In this document: positions 18,163 through 26,851 of the stretch, piece by piece
How positions within the stretch are numbered: the first letter of the stretch is position 1
Layout of the letters: each line of letters starts with the position of its first letter
Origin: Paraburkholderia solisilvae
Lineage (GTDB): Bacteria; Pseudomonadota; Gammaproteobacteria; Burkholderiales; Burkholderiaceae
NCBI RefSeq assembly: GCF_902859875.1
Contig: NZ_CADIKF010000054.1
Location: 1-52,030, forward strand
Direction: 5' to 3'
Length of the DNA: 52,030 nt
Notes under the pieces: model-generated
What the model was told of the DNA's origin: nothing
Database searches by the model: none
Seen by the model: the letters and a program-made list of their open reading frames with translations, nothing else
Position numbers and translations under genes: made by a program

Positions 18163-18202
18163 GCGGCTTTTTCGTAAAATAAGCGGCTTTTTCGTTTTAC
18201 GA
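18163..18202. promoter_or_regulatory. Direct and inverted repeats upstream of the heptosyltransferase
   Basis: GCGGCTTTTTCGT occurs at 18163-18175 and again at 18183-18195, exactly 20 bp apart. Overlapping them, TCGTAAAA (18172-18179) is mirrored by TTTTACGA (18195-18202). The AT-rich block lies 70-110 bp before the heptosyltransferase start in an otherwise GC-rich setting. It is probably the promoter-operator of the adhesin operon; the regulator is unknown. Confidence 0.5.
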
Positions 18203-18274
18203 CGACCAGAAAAGCAGGCACTTGCCGCTAACAACTACAAGGCACATCCCGGTCGTTCACCTTTCGGATCGATT

Positions 18275-19843
18275 ATGTCCCAAGCAGGTACGCAGGCGCG
18301 CGCGGCGGTGGGGTCCGCCGGCGCCACAACGCAGGCCGTGGGCGGCGACGCTGCGGCTCGAGCGTCCGTGACGAAGGCTCCAGCCGGTTCAGCGGCCGGT
18401 TCCGCGCCGGGCGCCGCCGTCATGAGCGTGACAGGCGCCGCCGATGCGAGCCTGACCGGCGCCGCCGATGCGAGCGCGGCAAGCACCACCGGTACGAGTC
18501 CGGCGAGCACCGCCGCCGCAAGCCTCGCGAATGAGACGGACGCGAGCGTGACGGCCACCGCCGACGCGAACGTCACGCATGCCGCCGCCGCAAGCCCGAC
18601 GAACACCGCCGACACGAACCCGACAAGTCCCGCCGCGTCGTCCGGCAGCGGCCAGAACGGTCAGGCCGTTCAAAGCCCGCCGTCCGTGCCGACGCAGGAG
18701 GGCCCCGCCGGCATCCGCTTCGACTTCAACGACGGCTGCCGCGTGATGCTGCCGCAAGGCGACGGCGATTGGCGCGTGCTGCTGCGCGACACGGCCACCG
18801 CGAACCCGCTGTTCGAAACGCAGATCTCCGCCGGCGTCGTTGCGAGCAGCAAGAAATACTATGTGCCGTTCGAGATCGAAGTCTGGTCGCAAGGCAAGGA
18901 AGTGTTCCGCCATCGTCTGGACCTGAGCGGGCGCAACGTGCTCGTGCATCTGCCGGTCGGCACGCTCGGCGATACGCTCGGCTGGTTCCCGTATGTCGCG
19001 AAGTTCGAGCGGCAGCACCGTTGCAAGCTCACCTGCGTGATGGCCGAACCGCTGATTCCGCTCTTCACGCACGCGTACCCGTCGATCACATTGGCGACGC
19101 CCGACGCGGTCGACGCGAACGATTTCTACGCGACCTACAACATCGGCCTGTTCTTCACCGACGACGCGAACGTGCGCCAGCCTTGCGACTTTCGCCTCGT
19201 CGGCCTGCATCGGACGGCCGCGTACATCCTTGGCGTCGATCCGCGGGAAGAGCGCCCCGAGATCGTGCTGCCCGACAGCAGCCGGCCGATTCCGGAGCCA
19301 TACGTGTGCATCGCCGCGCAAAGCACGACGCAATGCAAGTACTGGAACAACCCGAGCGGCTGGCGTGAAATCGTACAGTTTCTGAAGCAGGCCGGTTACC
19401 GCGTAATCTGCATCGACCAGAAGGCGACGCACGGCAGCGGCGTCGTGTGGAATCACATACCGTACGGCTCCGAGGACTTCACCGGCGAGCGGCCGCTCGC
19501 GGAGCGCGCGCGCTGGCTCAAGCACGCGGCCTTTTTCGTCGGCTTGAGCAGCGGCCTGTCGTGGCTCGCATGGACAATGCGCACGCCGGTCGTGATGATC
19601 AGCGGCTTTACGCATCCGACCAACGAGTTCGATACGCCGTATCGCGTGATCAACTACCACACGTGCAATAGCTGCTGGAACGACGTGCGCGTGCAGTTCG
19701 ATCACCACGATTTTCTGTGGTGTCCGCGTCATGCGAATACGCCGCGGCAATTCGAATGCACGCGGCTGATTACCGCGGAGCAGGTGATCAGCACGATCCG
19801 GCGCATTCCGGCATTCGGTGCACAGCCGGAAGCGGCGGTGTGA
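18275..19843 (+). CDS. Autotransporter O-heptosyltransferase (TibC/Aah type) with unusual N-terminal extension
   Basis: 522-residue glycosyltransferase predicted to add heptose, from ADP-heptose, to strand-loop-strand repeats of the adjacent autotransporter before secretion. The catalytic part begins near residue 140 (RFDFNDGCRV). It has VHLPVGTLGDTLGWFPYV with the candidate catalytic Asp at about 233, a GT-B C-terminal half, FVGLSSGLSWLAW, and a cysteine cluster C464-x2-C467, C483, C495, matching the iron-binding finger known from TibC. Residues 1-130 are an Ala/Ser/Thr/Asp-rich low-complexity stretch encoded by imperfect repeats, unusual for this family. The autotransporter follows 209 bp downstream with no terminator between, so co-transcription is likely. 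Confidence 0.87.
   Translation: MSQAGTQARAAVGSAGATTQAVGGDAAARASVTKAPAGSAAGSAPGAAVMSVTGAADASLTGAADASAASTTGTSPASTAAASLANETDASVTATADANVTHAAAASPTNTADTNPTSPAASSGSGQNGQAVQSPPSVPTQEGPAGIRFDFNDGCRVMLPQGDGDWRVLLRDTATANPLFETQISAGVVASSKKYYVPFEIEVWSQGKEVFRHRLDLSGRNVLVHLPVGTLGDTLGWFPYVAKFERQHRCKLTCVMAEPLIPLFTHAYPSITLATPDAVDANDFYATYNIGLFFTDDANVRQPCDFRLVGLHRTAAYILGVDPREERPEIVLPDSSRPIPEPYVCIAAQSTTQCKYWNNPSGWREIVQFLKQAGYRVICIDQKATHGSGVVWNHIPYGSEDFTGERPLAERARWLKHAAFFVGLSSGLSWLAWTMRTPVVMISGFTHPTNEFDTPYRVINYHTCNSCWNDVRVQFDHHDFLWCPRHANTPRQFECTRLITAEQVISTIRRIPAFGAQPEAAV
18434..18475 (+). repeat. 24-bp tandem duplication in the heptosyltransferase N-terminus
   Basis: GGCGCCGCCGATGCGAGC occurs at 18434-18451 and 18458-18475, a 24-bp period encoding repeated GAADASLT-like octapeptides. 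Degenerate copies extend through about 18630. The unit is a multiple of three, so copy-number change would alter length without shifting frame. Confidence 0.6.
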
Positions 19844-20052
19844 TCGAGACGGCGTAATAGCGCCGAAAGAAACTGGCGTAAAACAGCCGACGCGCAAAAA
19901 AAGATTAAAGGCGCGGCGCAAAAAGACGACATACAGAGACGATCCGCGAGCCGGCAATACGAACAGGCAATAGCCGGCAGGAGCGGACCGCATCGGCAAG
20001 CCGAACAAGCAAGAAGAAGCACAAGAAGAGCGGTAAGAATTCGGGGAACACC

Positions 20053-23000
20053 ATGAAACGATTCACGTGGCGCCGCGTGCACGCCGTGCGTGCCTTCGGC
20101 CGGCGCTACCGGCGCTGCTCGCGTCTGCTGGGCATGCTGCTCGCCGCCGTGACGGTGCAGCCGTGGTTCGCGCCCGGCGTGCACGCGCAGACCACGGTCG
20201 CCGCGGGCGACACCGAGAGCAACACGATAATCGGCGGCACCGAGAGCGTGTTCGGCACGACTGTCAACGATAGCGTGGCGCTCGGCGGCGCGCAGAACGT
20301 GTCGTCGGGCGGCGTCGCGAGTGGCACCGTCGTCGACCTCGGCGGCACGCAGACCGTGTTCGCGGGCGGCATCGCGCAAGCCACGGGCGCCGAGGGCGGC
20401 CTGCTGGTGGTGTCGTCCGGCGGTGTGGCGCGCAGCGCGACGGTCAGCGGCGGAGCCGACGTGATCTCGGCGGGCGGCGCGGCGAGCGGCACGACCCTGT
20501 TGGGCGGATCGTCCGAGACCGTGTCGTCCGGCGGCATTGCAACCGGCACGAAAGTCAGCGACGCATCGACACAGTTTGTCGATAGCGGCGGCATGGCGAA
20601 TGGCACGGCGATCGGCAGCCTCGGCACGGTCGACGTGTCGGCGGGCGGCGTCGCGAGCGGCACGACGGTCAGCGCCGGCGGCAAAATCAACGTGTCCGCC
20701 GGCGGCAGCGCGACACGCACGACGGTGCTGTCGGGCGGCGTCGACTCGGTGGCCGGCACGGACATCTCGGCCACGCTCAGCAACGGCGGGTCGCAAACTA
20801 TCCTCGCGGGCGGCACGGCGAGCGCAACGACTGTGCTCAACGGCGGGCAAAGCGTCGTTAGCAGCGGCGCGGCCACGGTAAGCGCGAACGTGAACGGCGG
20901 CACGCTGACCGTCTCCGCAGGCGGCAACGCGACACGCACCGCGGTCAGCGCGGGCGGCATCGAAAATCTCGCGGGCACCGATACGTCGGGCACGGTCGGC
21001 GCGAACGGCCAGTTGCTCGTGTCGTCGGGCGGCGTCGCGAGTGCGACGACCATCGGCAACGGCGGCTCCGCGAGCGTCGCCAATGGCGGCTCGGCGGCCG
21101 GTGCGATTGTGAGCGGCGGCACGCTGGCGGTACAGGCCGGCGGCACGGCGACGTCGACCACGCTGTCGGCGGGCGGCATCGAAAACGTGCAGGGCACCGA
21201 TACGTCGGCGAGCGTTCGCAGCGGCGGCACGCAAAACGTGCTGGCAGGGGGCGCCACGACCAGCGCGAACGTCAGCAACGGCGGCCGGCAAACGGTGTCG
21301 TCAGGCGGCACGGCGACCAGCACGACGGTGCTCTCCGGCGGCGCGATCACGGTGTCCGCCGGCGGCAGCGCGACCGGGCTCGTGCAGTCGAGCGGCGCGG
21401 CGTTCACCGCGGATACCTCGGCGACGGTAAGCGGCACGAACGTCAACGGCGCGTTTTCGATCTCGGGCGGTGTGGCGAACAAGGTCGTGCTCGAAAACGG
21501 CGGCACGCTCACCGTGCTGACCGGCAATTCCGCGACCAGTACGCTGATCCTCAATCAGGGCTCGGCGGTCGTGATGGCCGGCGGCTCGGCCAATTCGACG
21601 ACGCTCAGCAACGGCGGCACGCTGGCGGTATCGTCGGGCGGCACCGCGACCAACGTCACGCAACTGGCCGGCGGGGCGTTGATTACGAATACCTCGGCAA
21701 CCGTGAACGGCACGAATACCGCGAACGGCACGACCCATTCGTTTTCAATTTCCGGCGGCGTCGCGCAAAACGTGTTCATCGAAGCCGGCGGCTCGCTCAC
21801 CGTGCTCAACGGCACGACCGCGAGCGGCACGCAGGTCGGCACGCGCGGCAGTGCGCTCGTGCAAGCGGGCGGCGAGGCGGACAGCACGACGGTCAGCAAC
21901 GGCGGGCAACTGCTTGTTTCGTCGGGCGGCACCGCGAATGTGGCGACGGTCATGAATAACGGCCAGCTCATCGTGTCCGGCGGCGGCACGGCAATCAATA
22001 TCACCCAGGACGCCGGGGCGGCGCTCATCACCAATACGTCGGCCACGGTGAGCGGCAATTATGTGAGCGGCAGTACGAGCACCCCGTTCAGCATCTCGAA
22101 CGGCACCGCGCAGAACGTGGTTGTCGAAAACGGCGGACAGTTGTCCGTGCTGGCCGGCGATGTCGCCAAACAGACGACTGCCGGCAGCGGCGGTCTCGAG
22201 ATCGTCTCGGCGGGCGGCACGACGTCGATGACGTCGATCAGCAACGGCGGTTCGCAGACCGTGCTGACGGGCGGCGAAGCGTTCGATACGACGGTGTCGA
22301 GCGGCGGCACGCTCACCGTGTCGTCCGGCGCCGAGGCGATCAGCGTGATTCAACAGGCCGGCGCCGCGCTGATTACGAACACGTCGGCGACGCTGATCGG
22401 CTCGAATGCGAACGGGCCGTTCTCGATCCTCGACGGCAATGCGCAGAACGTGATCGCCGAAGACGGCGGCCAGTTGACGATCCTGCCCGGCACCTCCGCA
22501 TTCAACACATCGGTCGGCAGCGGCGGCCTCGAAACGGTGTCTTCCGGCGGTCTCGCGAGCGGCACCTTCGTCACGTCGGGCGGCTCCGAGTTCGTGTCGT
22601 CCGGCGGCACCGCGGTCGGTACGACCGTGACGTCCAACGGTTCGCAGACGGTGCTCGGCAAAGCGTCGGGCACGACGGTGTCCTCGGGCGGCAGCGTGCT
22701 GGTCAGCTCGGGCGGTGTGACAAGCGGCACGGAAGTCGGCAGCGGCGGCCACGAGGTGGTGTCGTCGGGCGGCACCACGCGCGGCACGCAAGTCACGTCC
22801 GGCGGCACGCAGAGCGTCGCCGGCGGCACGGCGGACAACACGCATGTGAGCGGCGGCGGCCAGCAGGTCGTCTCGTCGGGCGGCTTCACGAGCGGCACGC
22901 TGGTGGACAGCGGCGGCACGCAGACCGTGTCGGCGGGCGGCAGCACGAGCGGCACGCAGGTCAGCAGCGGCGGCGCGCAGGTTGTCTCGTCGGGCGGGGT

Positions 23001-25296
23001 CACGAACAGCACGTCGGTCGGCAATGGCGGCTCGAGCGTGGTGATGTCGGGCGGGGCCGCAAGCGGCACGACGGTGTCGAGCGGCGGCACGTCGATCGTG
23101 ACCTCCGGCGGCAGCGCGAGCGGCACGGTGGTGCAAAGCGGCGGCACGGAGAACGTGTCGGCGGGTGGCACGACAACCGGTACATCGGTCCGCAGCGGCG
23201 GCCAGCAGACGGTGGCGAGCGGCGGCACGGCGAGCGGCACGGTGGTGAGTTCCGGCGGTTCGCAGACGGTCAGCGCCGGCGGTGTCACGTCGGGCACCGC
23301 GGTCGCATCCGGCGGCTCGCAGACGGTCAGCGCCGGCGGGGTCACGTCGAACACCGCGGTCGCATCGGGCGGTTCGCAGACGGTCAGCTCCGGCGGCGTC
23401 ACGTCGGGCACGATGGTCGCGTCCGGCGGCACGCAGACGGTCGGCGCGGGCGGCGTCACGTCCGGCACGGTGGTCGCCTCCGGCGGCACGCAGGACGTAC
23501 AGTCCGGCGGCACCGCGAACGGCTCGATCGTGTCGAGCGGCGGCTTGCAGACCGTGTCGAGCGGCGCGACGGTGAGCGGCACGCAGGTGTTGAGCGGCGG
23601 CTCGCAGAATCTGTTCGGATCCCTGATCGACCCGGTGGTGTCGTCGGGCGGCACGCTGACGATCGGCCAGGGCACGGCGGCGGGCGATCTGGTCGGCAAT
23701 ACGGTCAACAATGGTTTGCTCGTGTTCAACCGGCCCGATGCGATCACATACGCGGGCGACATTTCCGGCGCCGGGCGCATCGAGCAGCAGGGCATCGGCA
23801 GCGTGGTGCTGAACGGCGACAGCCATCTGTTTACCGGCGTCACCGAAGTCATGTCGGGCGCGCTCGCGATCGGCGATGCGAACAACCCGGGGGCGCAACT
23901 CGGCGGCGATGTGATCGTCGATGCACCGGGCACGCTGCGCGGCCATGGTTCGATCGGCGGCAACGTGATGAACAACGGCATCGTGATGCCGGGCGGCTCG
24001 ATCGGCACGCTGACCGTCGGCGGCAATTACACGCAGGCAAGCGGCGCATCGCTCGAAATCGAGGTGAATCCGACCTCGGCCTCGCAATTGCGCGTGGGCG
24101 GCAGCGCGGCATTGAACGGCGGCCTGAAGATCCTGTACGACCCGGGCACCTATCAGGCGAACCGCTATGCGATCGTCACAGCGGGCGGCGGGGTGAACGG
24201 CCGTTTTTCGAACGTGTCGAGCACGGTCGCATCCGGTGCGAATCTCGGCCCGCTGCAGCAGTCGGTCGAATACGACGCGAACGAAGTCGATCTCGTGCTG
24301 AGCGGGCTCGCGCAGCAACTGCCGGGAGGAGACCCGCCAGGCGCAGGCACAGGCACGACCATCATCGCGCCGACCGACACGAGCATCTATACGGCGCTCG
24401 GCACGTCGCTCGCGTTGTCCGCGCAGATGGCGAACGCCGCGTTGCTCGAGCGCGTGCCGTTTGCCGACGGCGCGTCCTCGCGTGCGTCGGTGTGGGTGAA
24501 CGCGACCGGTTCGCAGACGAACGTGCACGGCGCGAACGGCCAGCCGGGTTTCGAGGCGCGCAACTACGGCTTTATCGCGGGCGTCGATCATCAGGTCGGT
24601 GCATACACAGTCGGCTTCTCCGGCAGCTATAACCACAGCGATATCAGCGAAGACAGCACCGGCGATTCAGGCACCACCGATACGCTGCGCGCGGCGTTTT
24701 ACGGCGCACGCGCGCTCGGGCCGGTCGATCTCTCCGCAACCGTCGGCGCGGGGCTGGATTTCCTGTCGCAAAAGCGCCCGTTCGGCGCCGCCGGCACCGC
24801 CGAGGGCGATCATATCGGGCAGGAAGCGACCGCGGCGGCACAAGCCGCGCTGCCGCTCGCCATCGGCAGCGTGACGGTCACGCCGCGCATCGGCCTGCGC
24901 TTTTCGTATCTGCATGCGAACGGCTTCGGCGAAAGCGGTGCGAACGGGCAGGACCTGACCGTCGGCACCGACAATGTGCGCAGCCTGCAACCCTATGCGC
25001 AAATCACCTTCGACAAGGACTTCGGTAGCCCGTTGAGGCCGGTGAATGTCGAGCTGCGCGTCGGCTATGCACGCGAAATGCTCGGCACCGGACGCACGGT
25101 AACGGTCGGCGCGCAGGACGGCACGCTGTTCGCCGCGCCGGGCACCACGCTGCCGCGCGATCAGTTGACCACGGGCGTGAGCGTCGGCATGCGGCCGACC
25201 AAGGCGCTGACGGTATCGGTCGGTTACGATGCATGGATCGCGACGAGCCATGCGTCCGCGCAGGCGGCGACGGTGACGCTCGACTACCGTTTCTAG
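20053..25296 (+). CDS. AIDA-I-type repetitive autotransporter adhesin
   Basis: 1747-residue type Va secreted protein. An extended arginine-rich signal sequence ends near residue 45 (APGVHAQ). Residues about 60-1230 are Gly/Ser/Thr-rich strand-loop-strand repeats of about 19 residues built on SGG-x-AxGTxVxSGGxQxV, the substrate type of TibC/Aah heptosyltransferases. Four longer inserts marked by a (N/D)TSAT motif interrupt them. A pertactin-like stem follows (GTLRGHGSIGGNV to about 1370), then a C-terminal beta-barrel of about 300 residues ending in LDYRF, with the terminal Phe needed for outer-membrane insertion. It is preceded by its modifying enzyme and probably mediates adhesion or aggregation. 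The ATG follows GGGGAAC. Confidence 0.93.
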   Translation: MKRFTWRRVHAVRAFGRRYRRCSRLLGMLLAAVTVQPWFAPGVHAQTTVAAGDTESNTIIGGTESVFGTTVNDSVALGGAQNVSSGGVASGTVVDLGGTQTVFAGGIAQATGAEGGLLVVSSGGVARSATVSGGADVISAGGAASGTTLLGGSSETVSSGGIATGTKVSDASTQFVDSGGMANGTAIGSLGTVDVSAGGVASGTTVSAGGKINVSAGGSATRTTVLSGGVDSVAGTDISATLSNGGSQTILAGGTASATTVLNGGQSVVSSGAATVSANVNGGTLTVSAGGNATRTAVSAGGIENLAGTDTSGTVGANGQLLVSSGGVASATTIGNGGSASVANGGSAAGAIVSGGTLAVQAGGTATSTTLSAGGIENVQGTDTSASVRSGGTQNVLAGGATTSANVSNGGRQTVSSGGTATSTTVLSGGAITVSAGGSATGLVQSSGAAFTADTSATVSGTNVNGAFSISGGVANKVVLENGGTLTVLTGNSATSTLILNQGSAVVMAGGSANSTTLSNGGTLAVSSGGTATNVTQLAGGALITNTSATVNGTNTANGTTHSFSISGGVAQNVFIEAGGSLTVLNGTTASGTQVGTRGSALVQAGGEADSTTVSNGGQLLVSSGGTANVATVMNNGQLIVSGGGTAINITQDAGAALITNTSATVSGNYVSGSTSTPFSISNGTAQNVVVENGGQLSVLAGDVAKQTTAGSGGLEIVSAGGTTSMTSISNGGSQTVLTGGEAFDTTVSSGGTLTVSSGAEAISVIQQAGAALITNTSATLIGSNANGPFSILDGNAQNVIAEDGGQLTILPGTSAFNTSVGSGGLETVSSGGLASGTFVTSGGSEFVSSGGTAVGTTVTSNGSQTVLGKASGTTVSSGGSVLVSSGGVTSGTEVGSGGHEVVSSGGTTRGTQVTSGGTQSVAGGTADNTHVSGGGQQVVSSGGFTSGTLVDSGGTQTVSAGGSTSGTQVSSGGAQVVSSGGVTNSTSVGNGGSSVVMSGGAASGTTVSSGGTSIVTSGGSASGTVVQSGGTENVSAGGTTTGTSVRSGGQQTVASGGTASGTVVSSGGSQTVSAGGVTSGTAVASGGSQTVSAGGVTSNTAVASGGSQTVSSGGVTSGTMVASGGTQTVGAGGVTSGTVVASGGTQDVQSGGTANGSIVSSGGLQTVSSGATVSGTQVLSGGSQNLFGSLIDPVVSSGGTLTIGQGTAAGDLVGNTVNNGLLVFNRPDAITYAGDISGAGRIEQQGIGSVVLNGDSHLFTGVTEVMSGALAIGDANNPGAQLGGDVIVDAPGTLRGHGSIGGNVMNNGIVMPGGSIGTLTVGGNYTQASGASLEIEVNPTSASQLRVGGSAALNGGLKILYDPGTYQANRYAIVTAGGGVNGRFSNVSSTVASGANLGPLQQSVEYDANEVDLVLSGLAQQLPGGDPPGAGTGTTIIAPTDTSIYTALGTSLALSAQMANAALLERVPFADGASSRASVWVNATGSQTNVHGANGQPGFEARNYGFIAGVDHQVGAYTVGFSGSYNHSDISEDSTGDSGTTDTLRAAFYGARALGPVDLSATVGAGLDFLSQKRPFGAAGTAEGDHIGQEATAAAQAALPLAIGSVTVTPRIGLRFSYLHANGFGESGANGQDLTVGTDNVRSLQPYAQITFDKDFGSPLRPVNVELRVGYAREMLGTGRTVTVGAQDGTLFAAPGTTLPRDQLTTGVSVGMRPTKALTVSVGYDAWIATSHASAQAATVTLDYRF
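21682..22470 (+). repeat. Higher-order 345-bp repeat inside the adhesin
   Basis: The codons for the ITNTSAT motif begin at 21682, 22027 and 22372, exactly 345 bp (115 residues) apart. Each is followed by a FSI(S/L)xGxAQNV segment and an ENGGxLxVL-like segment. A diverged fourth relative lies upstream near 21412. This implies block duplication of five or six basic repeats. Confidence 0.75.
23284..23511 (+). repeat. Four near-identical 57-bp tandem units in the adhesin
   Basis: GTCACGTC marks unit starts at 23284, 23341, 23398 and 23455, each exactly 57 bp (19 residues) apart, and the units differ at only a few bases. This is the most homogeneous part of the repeat array and so is probably the most recently expanded. 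The period keeps the reading frame. Confidence 0.85.
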
Positions 25297-25346
25297 TCGC
25301 GCTTCCAATTGTGATGACCGCGCGCCGAACGTAGCATCGACCCGCG

Positions 25347-25391
25347 CGTTCAACCTGCACGCCGCGCGGAACGCGGCGTGCAGGTTGAACG
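25347..25391. other. Perfect 20-bp-arm palindrome after the autotransporter
   Basis: The 20 bases 25347-25366 (CGTTCAACCTGC..GCCGCG) are perfectly mirrored by 25372-25391 with a 5-base loop CGGAA. It starts 51 bp after the adhesin stop. There is no T tract on the + side, where AAAATTCG follows. It could be a terminator hairpin or a message stabiliser, or the trace of a mobile palindromic repeat. Confidence 0.7.
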
Positions 25392-25518
25392 AAAATTCGA
25401 CCGGTCAGGAATATAACGGGCGCGTCAGGCGTTATCGAGGCTCCGGGCGCAGCCCGCGTCGCCTCTGCAGGTGCGCTTGTCGCAGCGCCTGCGCTCACCT
25501 GCAAAAAGGAACCGATTG

Positions 25519-26109
25519 ATGCTGAAGTTCAGTTTCGACAAATCACGCTTTATGGTCAGCCCGCTTGCCGTCGCCGCTCTGCTGTTCGCCGCGCCGCCTT
25601 CGCACAGCGCGCCGGCCGACAGCCAGGCATTTCTTCCGCTGCTCGATATGACGGTCGCGCGCTTGCATATCGCGCGGCAGGTTGCGTTGTCGAAGTGGGA
25701 CACGCGCAAGCCGGTGGAAGACCTGCCGCGCGAGGCGGAGGTCATCAAGGCCGCTTCCGAGGAAGCGCGCGCGCTCGGCGTGCCGCCGCAACTCGCCACG
25801 CACTTCTTCGCCGATCAGATCGAAGCCAATAAACTCGTGCAATACGGGTTACTCGCGCAATGGCATCGCGATGGCCGCGCGCCCGACGACAAGCGCGTCG
25901 ATCTGAAGAAGGACATTCGTCCGGAACTGGACCGCCTGCAGCAAGGCTTTATCAAGGTGCTCGCCGATACGAAGACGCTTCGCGCGCAGCCGGATTGCGG
26001 CGCGCAATTGGCGCGCGCAACGCAAGAATATGTTGCCAGCCATGCATTGGATTCGTTGTACGCGGTCGCGATGGATCGGGCGCTGGCGCGCGCGTGCGAG
26101 CAGGAGTAA
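25519..26109 (+). CDS. Secreted chorismate mutase, gamma-class AroQ
   Basis: 196-residue protein with a signal peptide (start MLKFSFDKS, hydrophobic LAVAALLFAA, cleavage near PSHSAPAD). It is followed by the all-helical AroQ-gamma pattern: LLDMTVARLHIARQVALSKWDTRKPVED, REAEVI, and LGVPPQLATHFFADQIEANKLVQYGLLAQWH. These enzymes convert chorismate to prephenate in the periplasm or outside the cell; their purpose there is unsettled, and roles in host interaction are suggested for pathogens and symbionts. AAGGA precedes the ATG at 25519; an upstream in-frame ATG at 25471 would mask the signal peptide. Two Cys near the C-terminus may form a disulfide. Confidence 0.88.
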   Translation: MLKFSFDKSRFMVSPLAVAALLFAAPPSHSAPADSQAFLPLLDMTVARLHIARQVALSKWDTRKPVEDLPREAEVIKAASEEARALGVPPQLATHFFADQIEANKLVQYGLLAQWHRDGRAPDDKRVDLKKDIRPELDRLQQGFIKVLADTKTLRAQPDCGAQLARATQEYVASHALDSLYAVAMDRALARACEQE

Positions 26110-26302
26110 CGGCGCGCGCGTGTTTGCCGTTGCGCCGTCGCGCGCCACGGGCGGACACAGCGATGAAGTAGACGACGCAACTAAAAGATACGGATCCTTT
26201 ATTCTGCCCCCGATTGAATTGACGCGTGTTTTAGGGGTATTTCGCTATCGTCTTGGCCTCCGCTGAAGCGTGCTCGCTTCGAGCGGTTCTCTGGAGGCCT
26301 TT

Positions 26303-26680
26303 ATGGACGAATTCGAAATCGGCAAGGAATATTCTCGCGAATATATTCACACGGTGTGTGGCGGCAGCAAGCAGGCCTTTCTGCCGACCCGACGCGGCAA
26401 GGTGGTGGCCGCGTGTCTGCGCATGGACCTGAACCCGCAGGCGCCCGACGTGGTTCTTTGCAACAGCGGCGCGGCCGCGCGCGCCGCGGGCCGCACGCTC
26501 GCGAAGCAGGCGCACGCCATTCCGGTCTTTATCCGCTCGGAAACCGACCGCTTCCGCTATGTCGGCCAGTACGAGCCCGCGGAATCGTTGACGGCGCCGC
26601 TCGAATGCGCGCCCTATGCGCGCAACAGCAGCTTTACCGTCGGCCAGATTTCGCGTGTCATCAAGTTGAAACGGTGCTGA
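26303..26680 (+). CDS. Small conserved-looking protein with a restriction-enzyme-type N-terminal module
   Basis: 125-residue soluble protein that I do not recognise with certainty. Its opening FEIGKEYSREYIHTVCGGSKQ, then G-x-VV and a D-x-NP-x-AP stretch, recalls a domain found ahead of HNH nucleases of the McrA type (F-x-GKxYxRxxIHxxxGG). Here it stands alone without a nuclease. Later, IPVFIRSETDRFRYVGQYEP fits the second half of that module. Ribosome site GGAG lies 8 nt before the ATG. It appears monocistronic and is followed by a hairpin at 26691. A role in recognising modified DNA is only a guess. Confidence 0.6.
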   Translation: MDEFEIGKEYSREYIHTVCGGSKQAFLPTRRGKVVAACLRMDLNPQAPDVVLCNSGAAARAAGRTLAKQAHAIPVFIRSETDRFRYVGQYEPAESLTAPLECAPYARNSSFTVGQISRVIKLKRC

Positions 26681-26690
26681 GAGGCGTAGG

Positions 26691-26712
26691 CCAGGCGCTT
26701 GCAGGCGCCTGG
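26691..26712 (+). terminator. Hairpin downstream of the 26303 gene
   Basis: CCAGGCGC (26691-26698) pairs with GCGCCTGG (26705-26712) across a 6-base loop, 11 bp after the stop codon. There is no T run directly after it, so it may be a weak terminator or a 3' protective structure. Confidence 0.45.
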
Positions 26713-26851
26713 ATTGCAGGCGGCCGCGCGGCGGTGTCGCAGTTTGTCACCGCATTTTTTCGCGTGGCCGCCGTTTTTTTGCACCGCCTTTATACCCGCG
26801 GGACTAATCTCGTATCTGTCTTCACCACACCTGCGGGATTGTCCGCCCACC

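Noticed and set aside
20053..23520. CRISPR array suggested by regular repeats
   Set aside because: The repeats are in-frame codons of 19-residue adhesin units, and there are no unique spacers.
21745..24636. A 963-residue open frame on the minus strand across the adhesin gene
   Set aside because: It is an Arg/Ala-rich antisense shadow of the GC-rich repeat gene and has no family motif.
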